A DNA stretch of 64,000 nucleotides, from positions 496,001 through 560,000 of the forward strand of contig CAVZZV010000006.1 of assembly GCA_963779845.1 (NCBI GenBank). Direction: 5' to 3'. Position 1 is the first letter of the stretch. Each line of letters opens with the position of its first letter. Shown here in pieces: positions 18,707 to 28,087 of the stretch. The position numbers and the translations under genes are program-made. Below the pieces are notes generated by a model. The model saw only the letters and a program-made list of their open reading frames with translations, did no database searches and was not told where the DNA came from. The DNA is from CAVZZV01 sp963779845. Lineage in GTDB: Bacteria; Bacteroidota; Bacteroidia; Bacteroidales; GCA-2748055.

Positions 18707-20251
18707 ATGGGAAATTCAGTAAATAAGTTGGCGAAGCTTTATAAAAAACTTCACAAATGGCCGGGACTGGTACTTTCGGTAATACTCCTGTATTATGGTA
18801 TTACCGGGATTTTTATGAACCACAGGGATTTTTTCTCGGGGGTGGATGTTGCCAGAAATGCCCTCCCCAATAATTATCAATACCATAATTGGAATAATGG
18901 TGCAATTAAGGGAAACCTAATCATCAGTAAAGACAGCATTTTAGTGTACGGCAATATTGGTATTTGGTCAACTGATTCCCACTTTAAAAATTATCATTCG
19001 TTTAATGCCGGCTTTCCTAAAGGAATGGATAACCGTAAAATATTTGACCTTCATCGTTCCTCAGATGGAAATTTATACGCCGCCACACATTTTGGTTTAT
19101 TTGCATACAACCCTGAAAAAGGAGCATGGACAAAATTTCATTTAGAATTGGATATTAAGAGGTTTGTAGCCATTGAAAGCATTGGTGATACTATTTATGC
19201 TTTAAATCGCTCCTCTCTTTTTAAGGGTTTGTCCAATGGGCCCCATACGATATTTCAAGAAATTGAAATCCCAAAGCCCGAAAACTATCAAAATAAGATA
19301 AGTCTGTTTCAGACCATTTGGCAAATTCATTCGGGTGAAATATTGGGCTTACCCGGGAAGCTTTTTGTTGACCTGCTTGGCATGGTCACCCTGTTTCTTT
19401 CTCTTACAGGTATCATCTATTTCTTTTTTCCCGGATGGATAAAAAAGCGCCATCAACAATCCAGGCAAACAACCACGATCATTAAAATAAACCGGTGGTC
19501 GTTGAAATGGCACAATCACATAGGAGCGTGGACTTTTGTAAATCTAATAATTTTGTTTTTTACGGGGATGTTTCTTCGCCCACCTCTATTAATTGCCATT
19601 GCCAATTCAAAATTGGCACCCATTAAATATTCCCATCTCAACCAGCCAAATCCATGGTATGATAAATTAAGGGACTTGCTTTACGACAAGGAAAAAAAGA
19701 TTTTTCTCTTATCAACCTCCGAAGGAATGTATTATATGACCAGGGAGAACCTGAATCCTGTACCTTTTGAAATTCAGCCACCCGTAAGTGTCATGGGGAT
19801 TAATACGCTCGAACCTTTTTCTGAAGGATCCTACCTGATTGGGTCTTTTAGTGGTTTATTCTTATGGAATCCTGAAAATCCCGAAATATACAACTACGCG
19901 CAGGGGAAAAAATATCAGGGTAATACTTCCGGTCGGCCGATTGGGGATTATAAAATTACAGGATATATAACTGAACCTGATGGAAATCAGCACATGGTGG
20001 ATTATGACCAGGGGGTTATCCCATTATACCACCGTAAGAAATTTCCTGACATGCCCGGTAATGTGCTTAGAGAATCGAAAATGTCATTATGGAACCTATC
20101 CCTTGAAATACATACGGGAAGATTTTTTCAAAGCGTGATCGGGAATTTTTATATACTCATAGTTCCACTCGCAGGTCTTGCCAGTATTATGGTGGTACTA
20201 AGTGGTTACCTTCTTTGGAGAAAACGGTACAGAAAGAAAAACAGGCAATAG
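18707..20251 (+). CDS. PepSY-associated transmembrane protein
   Basis: About 514 residues from the ATG at 18707, chosen because it is preceded by GGAAG and starts just ahead of the conserved KLAKLYKKLHKWPG segment; in-frame upstream starts run into the preceding gene. Four helices are seen: near 22-40, about 220-245 (FVDLLGMVTLFLSLTGIIYF), 275-300, and the C-terminal IVPLAGLASIMVVLSGYLLW. A periplasmic beta-rich domain with GLFAYNP and GLFLWNPENP repeats lies in the loops. Family members are often tied to respiratory electron transfer or iron reduction. Its place in the NO region suggests a redox role, unproven. Confidence 0.8.
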   Translation: MGNSVNKLAKLYKKLHKWPGLVLSVILLYYGITGIFMNHRDFFSGVDVARNALPNNYQYHNWNNGAIKGNLIISKDSILVYGNIGIWSTDSHFKNYHSFNAGFPKGMDNRKIFDLHRSSDGNLYAATHFGLFAYNPEKGAWTKFHLELDIKRFVAIESIGDTIYALNRSSLFKGLSNGPHTIFQEIEIPKPENYQNKISLFQTIWQIHSGEILGLPGKLFVDLLGMVTLFLSLTGIIYFFFPGWIKKRHQQSRQTTTIIKINRWSLKWHNHIGAWTFVNLIILFFTGMFLRPPLLIAIANSKLAPIKYSHLNQPNPWYDKLRDLLYDKEKKIFLLSTSEGMYYMTRENLNPVPFEIQPPVSVMGINTLEPFSEGSYLIGSFSGLFLWNPENPEIYNYAQGKKYQGNTSGRPIGDYKITGYITEPDGNQHMVDYDQGVIPLYHRKKFPDMPGNVLRESKMSLWNLSLEIHTGRFFQSVIGNFYILIVPLAGLASIMVVLSGYLLWRKRYRKKNRQ

Positions 20252-20263
20252 AGAATGCCAGTC

Positions 20264-20287
20264 AACAAGTACACCGGGTGACTTGTT
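20264..20287 (+). terminator. candidate hairpin terminator
   Basis: AACAAGT and ACTTGTT flank an inner CACC/GGTG pair with one unpaired base, followed by ATTTTAT. It lies just after the PepSY gene and before the DUF438 gene, and probably separates the two transcripts in part. Confidence 0.5.
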
Positions 20288-20341
20288 ATTTTATCATCCG
20301 GACCCGGGAGTGCGTGAAAAACAATTAAAAAGTATAAAGTT

Positions 20342-21580
20342 ATGAGTGAACTCATCAATAATTCAAAATACCGTAAAGAAAGGCTTAAAGAATTAATCTT
20401 AAAACTTCACGAAGGTGAATCGGCGCATAGTGTCAGAAAAGAATTAATGGCAACCTTAAAAAATGTTCCTTATGGGGAAGTAGTTGAAGTGGAACAGGAA
20501 TTAATCATGGAAGGGTTGCCGGAAAGCGAAGTTCTTAAGCTGTGTGATGTGCATGGTGAGGTATTGGAAGGAAATGTCGATGTAAGTGCAGCCAAAGAAA
20601 TTCCGGAAGGACATCCGGTGGATGTTTTCAAAAACGAAAACAGGGAATTGAAAAAAGTGGCTGAGAAAGCTGCGGGCCTGTTACAATCATTGGATGCGAC
20701 TTCAGAAAGTGAATTTCGCAAGTACATTCTCTCCCTTCAGGGATGTTTTAACGAGTTAATGGATGTTGACAAGCACTACCAGCGAAAGGAATACCTGGTT
20801 TTTCCCTATCTCGAAAAAAACGAAATCACGGGACCTCCAAAAGTCATGTGGGGTAAGCACGATGAGATAAGGGAACAGCTTAAAGGGTGTATAGAATTAT
20901 TAAAAACGGACGGGATCAAAAAAGAAGATTTAAAAGATTCGCTGGATTTATTGTTCTTCCCTGCTCTTAAGGCATTGGTTGATATGATCAGCAAGGAAGA
21001 GGAAATTTTGTTTCCTATGTGCATGGATGTATTAACGGTGGAGGACTGGTGGCATATTCATAAACAAACCCTGGAATTTGGCTTTGCCCTGTACGATCCC
21101 CAGGTAGAATGGAAACCTGAGGGGATGACAGAAGGGGAAGACCCGGCCAATGTTTCGGATGAGGGAAGTATTCAACTTCCCTCCGGGAGTTTCACCAGCA
21201 AAGAAATTATGTCCATATTAAACACCATACCAGCCGACATGACCTTTGTAGACAAACACGACAGGGTAAAATATTTTACCCAGGGAAAGGAGCGTATTTT
21301 TGCCCGTAGCCGCTCCATCATCAACCGGGATGTTCGCCTGTGTCATCCTCCGGGAAGTGTCCACATTATTGAGAAAATACTGGAGGATTTCAAATCGGGA
21401 AAAGCAACCCATGCCCCCTTCTGGATTCAGATGAAAGGCAAATTCATCAAAATCGAATACTTCGCACTGCGCGATGAAAATGGTGAATACCTAGGTACCC
21501 TGGAATTCTCACAAGATTTAACTGAGAACCGCACCCTGGAAGGTGAAAAAAGAATATTGTCCTATACCGATGAGAATTAA
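20342..21580 (+). CDS. DUF438 - hemerythrin - PAS protein
   Basis: 412 residues. The N-terminal DUF438 domain (about 1-75, with KLHEGESAHSVRKEL) is followed by a hemerythrin HHE domain at about 80-235, with potential iron ligands in DKHYQRKEYLVFPYLE, WGKHDEIREQL and SKEEEILFPMC. A PAS domain covers about 290-405 (MSILNTIPADMTFVDKHDRV, CHPPGSVHIIEKILEDF). The organisation matches DUF438 proteins often found near NO or anaerobic-respiration genes. Probable NO, oxygen or redox sensing; no output domain is present. The next gene starts 4 bp after its stop. Confidence 0.88.
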   Translation: MSELINNSKYRKERLKELILKLHEGESAHSVRKELMATLKNVPYGEVVEVEQELIMEGLPESEVLKLCDVHGEVLEGNVDVSAAKEIPEGHPVDVFKNENRELKKVAEKAAGLLQSLDATSESEFRKYILSLQGCFNELMDVDKHYQRKEYLVFPYLEKNEITGPPKVMWGKHDEIREQLKGCIELLKTDGIKKEDLKDSLDLLFFPALKALVDMISKEEEILFPMCMDVLTVEDWWHIHKQTLEFGFALYDPQVEWKPEGMTEGEDPANVSDEGSIQLPSGSFTSKEIMSILNTIPADMTFVDKHDRVKYFTQGKERIFARSRSIINRDVRLCHPPGSVHIIEKILEDFKSGKATHAPFWIQMKGKFIKIEYFALRDENGEYLGTLEFSQDLTENRTLEGEKRILSYTDEN

Positions 21581-21584
21581 TACT

Positions 21585-22124
21585 ATGGAAAAACTTATTA
21601 TAACCCCCAAAACCAAAATTTTCGACCTTCTGGAAGCCTACCCGCAGTTAGAAGAACTCCTCATAAGGCTGGCACCCCCATTTAAGAAATTAAAAAATCC
21701 TGTTCTGCGGAAGACCATCACCAGAATTACCAATCTGAATCAGGCTGCCACCATTGGCGGACTTAAAGTGGAAGAATTGGTAAATAAATTGAGGAATGAG
21801 GTGGGGCAATCAATGGTGGATTCGCAAAAGGAAGGACAAAGCAGTTATATTATGGAGAAACCTGAATGGTTTGACAAAGATTCAGTTGTTAACACGATTG
21901 ATATTCGCGAAATGTTGCATGCAGGGGAGCAACCGGTACATGAAGTATTATCTGCAGCGAAGAGACTAAAAAGCGGAGAGATTCTAAAAATAACAGCCCC
22001 TTTTATTCCGGCTCCTCTCATTGATAAGGCGGTAGGTTTGGGTTATCAGCATTGGTTAAATAAGCAATCCGGGGAGGAATTTTGGGTTTTTTTTAGTAAG
22101 ATTAAACAAAACCGGGACCATTAG
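21585..22124 (+). CDS. DUF1858 - DUF2249 protein
   Basis: 179 residues from the ATG at 21585, used because an upstream in-frame start would overlap the preceding gene by 38 bp. The N-terminal DUF1858 part begins TPKTKIFDLLEAYPQLEELL; the C-terminal DUF2249 part has the family start TIDIREMLHAGEQPVHEVL and ends near EEFWVFFSK. Such proteins recur beside DUF438 and hemerythrin genes in NO-response regions. Biochemical function is unknown. Co-transcription with the DUF438 gene is likely given the 4-bp spacing. Confidence 0.85.
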   Translation: MEKLIITPKTKIFDLLEAYPQLEELLIRLAPPFKKLKNPVLRKTITRITNLNQAATIGGLKVEELVNKLRNEVGQSMVDSQKEGQSSYIMEKPEWFDKDSVVNTIDIREMLHAGEQPVHEVLSAAKRLKSGEILKITAPFIPAPLIDKAVGLGYQHWLNKQSGEEFWVFFSKIKQNRDH

Positions 22125-22208
22125 GCCATTTATCCTATCTTTTAAGGTTTAATTAACTCCTTTTCTAAATTAAAGGGTGTTAATTTGCATTCTTAACCAT
22201 TGAGATTT

Positions 22209-22679
22209 ATGGACAGGAAAACATACTCATTTTGCCCGGTTTCTGACAGGAAGATAAATGAAAGGGCAGCCAGGATAAATGCATTTTTTACAGTAATTGC
22301 CATTACTTTATTTGCTATAACCCAGAATATTTTATTCATGGTTTTTCTTGGAGCTGATTTCTGGCTGAGGGCTTCATATCTAAAGAAATACAGTCCTTTT
22401 GCATTTCTTTCCAGGAAAGCAGTAACTCTTTTTACTTTGGATAATAAATTTATCAACGAAGGGCCAAAAGTTTTTGCTGCACGGGTAGGGTTTGTTCTTA
22501 CAGGAATCATAATACTTCTGTTCACATTGAACCTGAGTACCTCCGCCCTGGTCGTAGCCGCCATCCTGTTCCTTTTCTCCTTTCTTGAGGCGGTATTTGG
22601 AATATGCGTGGCCTGCGTTATCTATCCCTACTTATATAAATTGACCTATAAGCAAACTTATAGTTCAAATTATTTATAG
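22209..22679 (+). CDS. DUF4395 integral membrane protein
   Basis: 156 residues starting at ATG 22209 (MDRKTYSFCPVSDRKINERA). The family signature CPVSDRKINE is followed by helices at about 25-50 (FFTVIAITLFAITQNILFMV), 85-110 and 115-145. Cys pairs in the C-terminal helix (FGICVACVIYPY) are a family trait, linked elsewhere to thiol or sulfur chemistry. Function is not established. It ends the plus-strand run and converges on the response-regulator gene. Confidence 0.85.
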   Translation: MDRKTYSFCPVSDRKINERAARINAFFTVIAITLFAITQNILFMVFLGADFWLRASYLKKYSPFAFLSRKAVTLFTLDNKFINEGPKVFAARVGFVLTGIIILLFTLNLSTSALVVAAILFLFSFLEAVFGICVACVIYPYLYKLTYKQTYSSNYL

Positions 22680-22722
22680 GAAAGGCTTACTACTGTTGTA
22701 AACGCACTTCACAGAGCTGTAT

Positions 22723-23151
22723 TCAATTTTCATGTTTACTCAGAGGGTAATGAGAACCCTCTTTAATTAGTCTTTCGATGTAATCGGCGGGAATGGGTTT
22801 TGAGATAAAATCTTTTACATTCTCGTAGGAAAGCGCTTTAATTTTATCCTGTTTTCGTATAGAACTAGTGGTGATAATGAAGGAGATTCTATCCAGCTGA
22901 TCAGGGAAAAATTTTTCGAATTCCTCAATAAAAGTAAAACCATCCATCTGGGGCATTTTCAGATCCAGAAGTATGTATTCAGGAAATTTCTCCGGTTCAC
23001 TGAGAGAGCAATATTTTAAATCCTCCAATGCTTTTAAAGGATCAGCTTCCGATCGGTAAAATTCATTCTGCCCGGACCATTTTACGGTAAAATTATATAA
23101 TTCCAATGAATAGTGGTCATCATCAATCACCATCACATGATGCCTTTTCAT
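22723..23151 (-). CDS. single-domain response regulator
   Basis: 142 residues forming one receiver domain and no output domain. The acidic pocket is at 10-12 (VMVIDDDHYSLELYNF), the phospho-acceptor is Asp63 in YILLDLKMPQMDG, the switch Thr/Ser lies in FIITTSS and the conserved Lys in FISKPIP. Its start overlaps the end of the kinase gene by 4 bp, so they form a cognate pair at the end of the kaiC-kaiB operon. Likely acts by protein-protein contact or phosphotransfer. Confidence 0.93.
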   Translation of the reverse strand: MKRHHVMVIDDDHYSLELYNFTVKWSGQNEFYRSEADPLKALEDLKYCSLSEPEKFPEYILLDLKMPQMDGFTFIEEFEKFFPDQLDRISFIITTSSIRKQDKIKALSYENVKDFISKPIPADYIERLIKEGSHYPLSKHEN

Positions 23152-24416
23152 AGGTCGTATTCTTTTAGATGAATCAAAAAATTTGAGCCTTTACCCGGTT
23201 CACTTTCAACTTCAATCTTACCTCCGTTTTTTTTCACCATATTATTAATGATATGCAAACCGATGCCCAATCCATTGCCTTCGGAAGAAATGCGCTGGAA
23301 TGGTTTAAAAAGTTTTTCCTTCTGCCGTGACAAATCGATTCCAATGCCATTATCCCGGAAACTGAAAACATCATACCCCTCTTTTTTATAGTATTTTATT
23401 GTCAGCGTAGGTTGTTTATCGGGTTTTGCGTATTTGAGAGCATTGCTGATCATGTTTCTGGCAATACTTCGGATATACCCTTCCACATAGTTAAGCCGGC
23501 AAGCTGAATCTGCTTCAATGGTAATCCTGGCATTATAAGAATCAATCAAATATTTTTCATCATTGATTACCTCTTTTATGATTTCCAGAACCTGAATCTT
23601 CTTTCTGGCAATTTCCTTTCTTCCCTGGGTATCGATTATCTGCACAAGACCCTTGAGTGTAATATCCAGTCTGTCGATATTGTTATGAATGGAAGAAAGG
23701 AGTTGTTTTTTGTCCGCATCCGGAGCTTTATCGAACATTTCCTCAATAAGCTTGAGATTAGCCACTGGGGTCCGAAGATCATGCGCAAGGGCATGCACAA
23801 AATTTTCCAGGTAATCATTCATTCCATTCAATTCCTGGTTGATCTCCTTTAATTTGCGGTTGGCGACCGAAAGCTCCCTGGCTTTCTCTTCCAGGGAAAG
23901 TTGCAATCCCTTTTCCACATCCTTCTGAAATGTAATATCGGTTACAATTAGACAAAAATACTGATCATTATCCATGATCAATGGAGAAACTGAAAACATC
24001 ATGGACCCTAAATGGCCGAATTTTACTCCTGCTTCGCAGAAGGTTTTTTTTGAGCCGGCCCTTTTAATACACTGGTCAAATTTTTCCAGGTCCGTTTCCT
24101 CCAGAATGGTCCTCAGATCGGCACCGATAATCTTCTGCAAAGGAATATCCATAAAATTAGCGAATTGCTTGTTACTGTAAACAATGATTCTCTGATGGTT
24201 GATAACCAAAGCACCTTCGCTCATATTTTCAATAAGCATCCGATACATATGGTCCCGGCCGGACTGAGGGGACAATTCATTATCGAACAATTCCACTGTT
24301 TCAAGCACATCACTATTCTCCGGATCTTCCAGAAAGTGAAACGAGGAGCTCCGTTTCTTTTTCAATTCGGAATTCTCTTTCGAACTTTTGCTTATTTTAT
24401 GCCTTTTATCAGACAT
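23148..24416 (-). CDS. PAS-domain sensor histidine kinase
   Basis: 422 residues, no membrane segment, so cytoplasmic. A PAS domain is at about 58-165 (MLIENMSEGALVINHQRIIV, IVTDITFQKDVE), followed by a coiled coil (166-205) rich in Glu/Lys. The HisKA dimerisation helix carries phospho-acceptor His212 in HALAHDLRTPVANL. The ATP-binding domain has an N box (NMISNALKYAKPDK), G1 (DNGIGID) and G2 (GNGLGIGLHI). It starts 15 bp after kaiB, which suggests a Kai-linked output pathway like SasA/CikA in cyanobacteria, though without a KaiB-like sensor domain. Confidence 0.93.
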   Translation of the reverse strand: MSDKRHKISKSSKENSELKKKRSSSFHFLEDPENSDVLETVELFDNELSPQSGRDHMYRMLIENMSEGALVINHQRIIVYSNKQFANFMDIPLQKIIGADLRTILEETDLEKFDQCIKRAGSKKTFCEAGVKFGHLGSMMFSVSPLIMDNDQYFCLIVTDITFQKDVEKGLQLSLEEKARELSVANRKLKEINQELNGMNDYLENFVHALAHDLRTPVANLKLIEEMFDKAPDADKKQLLSSIHNNIDRLDITLKGLVQIIDTQGRKEIARKKIQVLEIIKEVINDEKYLIDSYNARITIEADSACRLNYVEGYIRSIARNMISNALKYAKPDKQPTLTIKYYKKEGYDVFSFRDNGIGIDLSRQKEKLFKPFQRISSEGNGLGIGLHIINNMVKKNGGKIEVESEPGKGSNFLIHLKEYDL

Positions 24417-24431
24417 TCCGGGCTGTTTCTT

Positions 24432-24722
24432 TTACTTAGTACTTATTTCAAGGATAGAAGTTATACGATCAATATCCCGCATATCGCCTATAATCCTTTT
24501 CTCCGGGCCGGGAGATATCCTTATTAAAGTGGGTATAGCAATAATATTCATTTCTTTCACCAAATTCCTCTGTTGATAAATATCTATTACTTCAAGATCA
24601 TAGCCATCACCGAGGTAATTATCACATAAATTCCGGATTCTTTCAATTGCTCTGAAGGATCCAGGGGTCATACCCGCTATGAACAATTTCAATTCGTATT
24701 TTAATTCATCACCGGAATTCAT
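24432..24722 (-). CDS. kaiB: KaiB-like protein
   Basis: 96 residues with a thioredoxin-like KaiB domain: YELKLFIAGMTPGSFRAIER in the first strand and helix, YDLEVIDIYQQRNLVKE in the middle, and IPTLIRISPGPEKRIIGDMR at the end with the conserved cis-Pro region. In cyanobacteria KaiB switches fold to bind phosphorylated KaiC. Here it lies 50 bp after kaiC and 15 bp ahead of the kinase gene. No KaiA is seen. Assignment to KaiB is secure; clock function is not implied. Confidence 0.93.
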   Translation of the reverse strand: MNSGDELKYELKLFIAGMTPGSFRAIERIRNLCDNYLGDGYDLEVIDIYQQRNLVKEMNIIAIPTLIRISPGPEKRIIGDMRDIDRITSILEISTK

Positions 24723-24772
24723 ATACTTTTTCTTTTACCAGAGGACCCTTCTTTTATTCCAAACAGATTGTC

Positions 24773-26191
24773 TTATATTTCTTCAAATTCTTTTATGGAT
24801 AAGCCCTTATTCGAAAATTCCAGGATATACTCATCGTGCGAATGTTTCATACCCCGGACTTTTATGATGTTAAGTGTCTGCAGGCGTTTGGAACCCGTTT
24901 TTTTGGTAATAATTTCAATCCAGTTATCCACAAGAGAGGACATCCCCAAAGTTTGTTCATATTCGCGGCTATTTATCAGAGCAGCAAAGACCACGGTGAT
25001 TAACCTTGACTTAAGACTATCGATGATTCTGAGCAACATTCCCCGCACTTCAATCCGTTCACCTACCTGCATCAGATCTGTGACAGGATCAAAGACTATT
25101 AATTCCGGTTGAAATTTTTCAATATTCCTGTAAATTTTTACAAGATGAGTTTCAAGACCATAGAGTGTTGGTCTTGTGGAAATTATTTGAAGCAATCCCG
25201 ATTTTTCGAATTCCTCCAAATCAAATCCAATGGATTTCATATTTCTTTTTAATTGTGATCTACTCTCCTCAAAGGAAAAGTACAGGCATTTTTTGCCCTT
25301 TTTCATGGCATTGATACAAAATGAAAAAGAGACACTTGTTTTTCCAACACCGGAAGTACCCGAAATTAGTGTTGTACTCCCAAGATAAAAACCCTTTTTC
25401 TCAATTAAACCATCCAGTCCCCTTACACCTGTTGGTAAAATTTCGGTAGATACCTGATCAATTTCAGGAGTGGTAATAGGCAAAATGACGATCCCATTTT
25501 CGTTAATAAGGAAGGGATATTCATTCGTACCATGGTTACTTCCCCTGTATTTCAGTACATGAAGTCTGCGGGTATATACATTGCCGACTACCTGATGTTT
25601 TAGAGTGATCACACAATCGGTAATGAACTCTTCAATTCCCGATTTTATTTCCGTATCACTTGGAGTTTCAGAGGTAAATACCGCGGTTAAGGATTTTTCT
25701 TTCAACCAGTGTGTTAATCTCACCAGCTCCTGCCGGAACAAATTGGCATCCTGTATATCATTAAATATAAGTTCAAAGGTATCAATGGCAATACGTTTTG
25801 CATTAATAGAGGAAACAGCCTCTTCTATGCGGAGGAAAATAGGGGTAAGATCAAAAGTGCCTGACTGATATAAGGCCGCATGCTTTATCTTTATATTTTC
25901 GATAACCAGCAGGCCTTTTTGCTCCAGATCCCGGAGATCATATCCAAAGGAAGCCATATTTTGTCTAAGATCCTCTTCGGACTCTTCCAGAGAAATAAAT
26001 ACACCGGGTTCATGATTGAGGAGGATCCCATTAAGGATAAACTGCATTGCCAGCACCGTTTTACCACTGCCTGCATAACCACTGACAAGAGTGGGCCGGG
26101 CAAAGGGAAATCCTCCCTCTGTTACTTCATCCAGGCCCTGTATTCCTGTTTTGCGTTTTTCTATTTTTTGTTTCGAAATAAGGTCTTCCAT
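24773..26191 (-). CDS. kaiC: KaiC-like double RecA-domain ATPase/autokinase
   Basis: 472 residues with two RecA/KaiC domains. The first holds Walker A GYAGSGKT (38-45) and the catalytic Glu pair in FISLEES. The second holds Walker A SGTSGVGKT and FSFEES. The C-terminal domain keeps two adjacent Ser (about 418-419, in GMSSLVDNW) at the place of the cyanobacterial Ser431/Thr432 phosphosites, followed by IIKVRGMKHSHDEY. It heads the operon kaiC-kaiB-kinase-response regulator. Known non-cyanobacterial KaiC homologues act as phosphorylation timers or stress regulators; which applies here is unknown. Confidence 0.93.
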   Translation of the reverse strand: MEDLISKQKIEKRKTGIQGLDEVTEGGFPFARPTLVSGYAGSGKTVLAMQFILNGILLNHEPGVFISLEESEEDLRQNMASFGYDLRDLEQKGLLVIENIKIKHAALYQSGTFDLTPIFLRIEEAVSSINAKRIAIDTFELIFNDIQDANLFRQELVRLTHWLKEKSLTAVFTSETPSDTEIKSGIEEFITDCVITLKHQVVGNVYTRRLHVLKYRGSNHGTNEYPFLINENGIVILPITTPEIDQVSTEILPTGVRGLDGLIEKKGFYLGSTTLISGTSGVGKTSVSFSFCINAMKKGKKCLYFSFEESRSQLKRNMKSIGFDLEEFEKSGLLQIISTRPTLYGLETHLVKIYRNIEKFQPELIVFDPVTDLMQVGERIEVRGMLLRIIDSLKSRLITVVFAALINSREYEQTLGMSSLVDNWIEIITKKTGSKRLQTLNIIKVRGMKHSHDEYILEFSNKGLSIKEFEEI

Positions 26192-26557
26192 AAATCATTT
26201 GAGATAAAAATTTTTACTGATGAGAAAATCTTGTTTTTCGCAAATAAAATTAAAATCCGAACAGGAAGAATAATATGGTTGTAATTTTCATTGATCCTTT
26301 TAGAACAGGTTCAAAGTGGTATTTATGCATTTTTCATTTAAGGTATAAAACGCCTTATCTCTTCAAAGGTTCTTTTTTTTATAAAAATCTCCATAGCCAA
26401 TTCAATCATCGTGGCGTATTCAATATTGTTTTGTCCATTCCAGGCGGTTTATCCTGGACATATTTTTTTACCTGTGATTAAACCTTTTGAATATTTCCGC
26501 ATCAAAGAACAGCAACAAAACTTAAAATAATATTTAACTCCCCTTAATTTTACTTCT
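26192..26557. other. divergent spacer between kaiC and a lipoprotein gene
   Basis: 366 bases that must hold promoters for kaiC (minus) and the lipoprotein (plus). It is AT-rich; I see no clear TAnnTTTG box or strong palindrome in either direction. No coding sequence is supported. Confidence 0.4.
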
Positions 26558-27454
26558 ATGAGAACGAAAAAAGTTTTTTTGGGATTAATGATCCTGGCCG
26601 TTTCAGGCCTTTTATTCACCCAGTCGTGTTCAAAGGAAGCTGTTAGAACTATCTCTGCGACTGATATTTTATTGGCAGAAGATGAAACTTACGCAGATGC
26701 TTTATTTGAAGAAGTGGACAACATGGTTTCCTCCGAGTTAACAAGCCTGGATGCCGTTGCATATTCGACATCGACACTTAAGTCGGCTAATTTTGATGTT
26801 TGCCGCAACATTACCGTTGATCATCCTGATTCAACGCGTTTCCCGAAAATAGTTACCATTGATTACGGGGACGGCTGTACAAATGTTTTTAATAATGACA
26901 CCATTACCCGTGCAGGTAAGATTATTGTAACGGTCAGCGGTCGTTGGAATGTCGAGGGATCTCAGCACAGCGTTACATTTGAAGATTTTTATATCAATGG
27001 GGTTAAAATTGAAGGTACACGCATCACCACCAATCTTGGAATCAACGAGAGAAGACATCTTGAGCTGGGAATAGAACTTGAGGATGGGAAAGTAATTTTT
27101 AACGATACGGGGTTCATTAGCCGCGAGTCAAGTCATGTACGTGAAATCATCAAAAGACCGAATCCTCAGTTCGATACCATTATTGTGACCGGATCAGCAA
27201 ATGGAGTCAATGTTTTGGGAGAAGAATACACCCGTACCATTACTGATCCGCTTGTTCTGGTACATTGTGCAGCTTTCAAACTACGATGGGTAATATCAGA
27301 CGGAACAGTTGAAATAACCAACAGCGTAAGAGGAAATACAACGATTGAGTATAACAGCGATGGCTGCGACGGTAAGGTTATTATAAACAAAAACGGATAC
27401 AGGCACAATTACAGGTTCAAATACAATCACCGCAATCATAAAGGTGGAAATTAG
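26558..27454 (+). CDS. hypothetical lipoprotein
   Basis: 298 residues with an SPII signal (VSGLLFTQSC). The body is Asp/Thr/Asn-rich and beta-like. It has the segment DYGDGCTNVFNNDTITRAGK and a related later segment IEYNSDGCDGKVIINKNGYR, suggesting two similar beta domains each with a GDGC-type Cys. No enzyme motif is seen. The type is common in Bacteroidota. Ends 30-odd bases before a noncoding stretch. Confidence 0.7.
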   Translation: MRTKKVFLGLMILAVSGLLFTQSCSKEAVRTISATDILLAEDETYADALFEEVDNMVSSELTSLDAVAYSTSTLKSANFDVCRNITVDHPDSTRFPKIVTIDYGDGCTNVFNNDTITRAGKIIVTVSGRWNVEGSQHSVTFEDFYINGVKIEGTRITTNLGINERRHLELGIELEDGKVIFNDTGFISRESSHVREIIKRPNPQFDTIIVTGSANGVNVLGEEYTRTITDPLVLVHCAAFKLRWVISDGTVEITNSVRGNTTIEYNSDGCDGKVIINKNGYRHNYRFKYNHRNHKGGN

Positions 27455-27606
27455 TTCTGCTCAGGAGAAAAAAAGTTAAATAATTGCTTCTTTTGCGGGG
27501 CACTTTTGAAATTCTTTGTGGTGAACAGAAGATTGTATCGTTTTCGTTGCTTACGGAGGGCGGGATCAAATGCAAACAGACTTCCTCTAAGATTGAACTT
27601 CAGCTC

Positions 27607-27828
27607 TCAGATCAACTGACTAAAGGTTTTCCGGCCGTGGTTGAGTTGGGGTCTTTCATCCAGGGTTCCTTTACCTGTTAGTATGGGTAAAATACTTTGT
27701 CCGTCCAGTAATTTACCCCCCGGCTTTTCAATTCCTGCAATTTCAAGTATGGTGGGATAAAAGTCCAGGTTGGTCACCGGAACATCCACTTTTGTTCCCG
27801 CTTTACAGTTCAGCGTGGAAATCCTCAA
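27607..27828 (-). pseudogene. C-terminal fragment of a sulfatase gene
   Basis: Residues matching the region after the sulfatase core are readable: VDVPVTNLDFYPTILEIAGI and LLDGQSILPILTGKGTLDER, as in full-length S1 sulfatases. The N-terminal 300 or more residues with metal site and formylglycine Cys are absent, and the C-terminus is also cut. It is a remnant, 13 kb from the intact sulfatases, and shows that sulfatase genes were once present here too. Confidence 0.75.
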
Positions 27829-27883
27829 ACTCCAGGATTATCACCCTCTTTTGCTAAATACTCACACTCCAAACTAATTCCCG

Positions 27884-28087
27884 TTAGTCGTGAAATTTAT
27901 TCATAGCCCAAAAAGTCATCCCGGCGGCCGTGATCAAGGTGCCCAGGAAAATGGCAAGATTAACGCTCTTCTGAATTTTCTTTGCTTTCTTCAGTTTGGA
28001 AGAGCCCACTCCCCTATTCTCAATAAAATCTTCAATTCTTCTCAACCTTTCTTCTAACTCATCTTTTAAATTTTTAGTAACATCCAT
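27884..28087 (-). CDS. small single-helix membrane protein
   Basis: 67 residues: a charged, coiled-coil-prone N-terminus (NLKDELEERLRRIEDFIENR) and one hydrophobic helix near 44-62 (VNLAIFLGTLITAAGMTFWA). No family recognised. It lies alone between the sulfatase fragment and the TspO-like gene on the same strand. Confidence 0.55.
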   Translation of the reverse strand: MDVTKNLKDELEERLRRIEDFIENRGVGSSKLKKAKKIQKSVNLAIFLGTLITAAGMTFWAMNKFHD

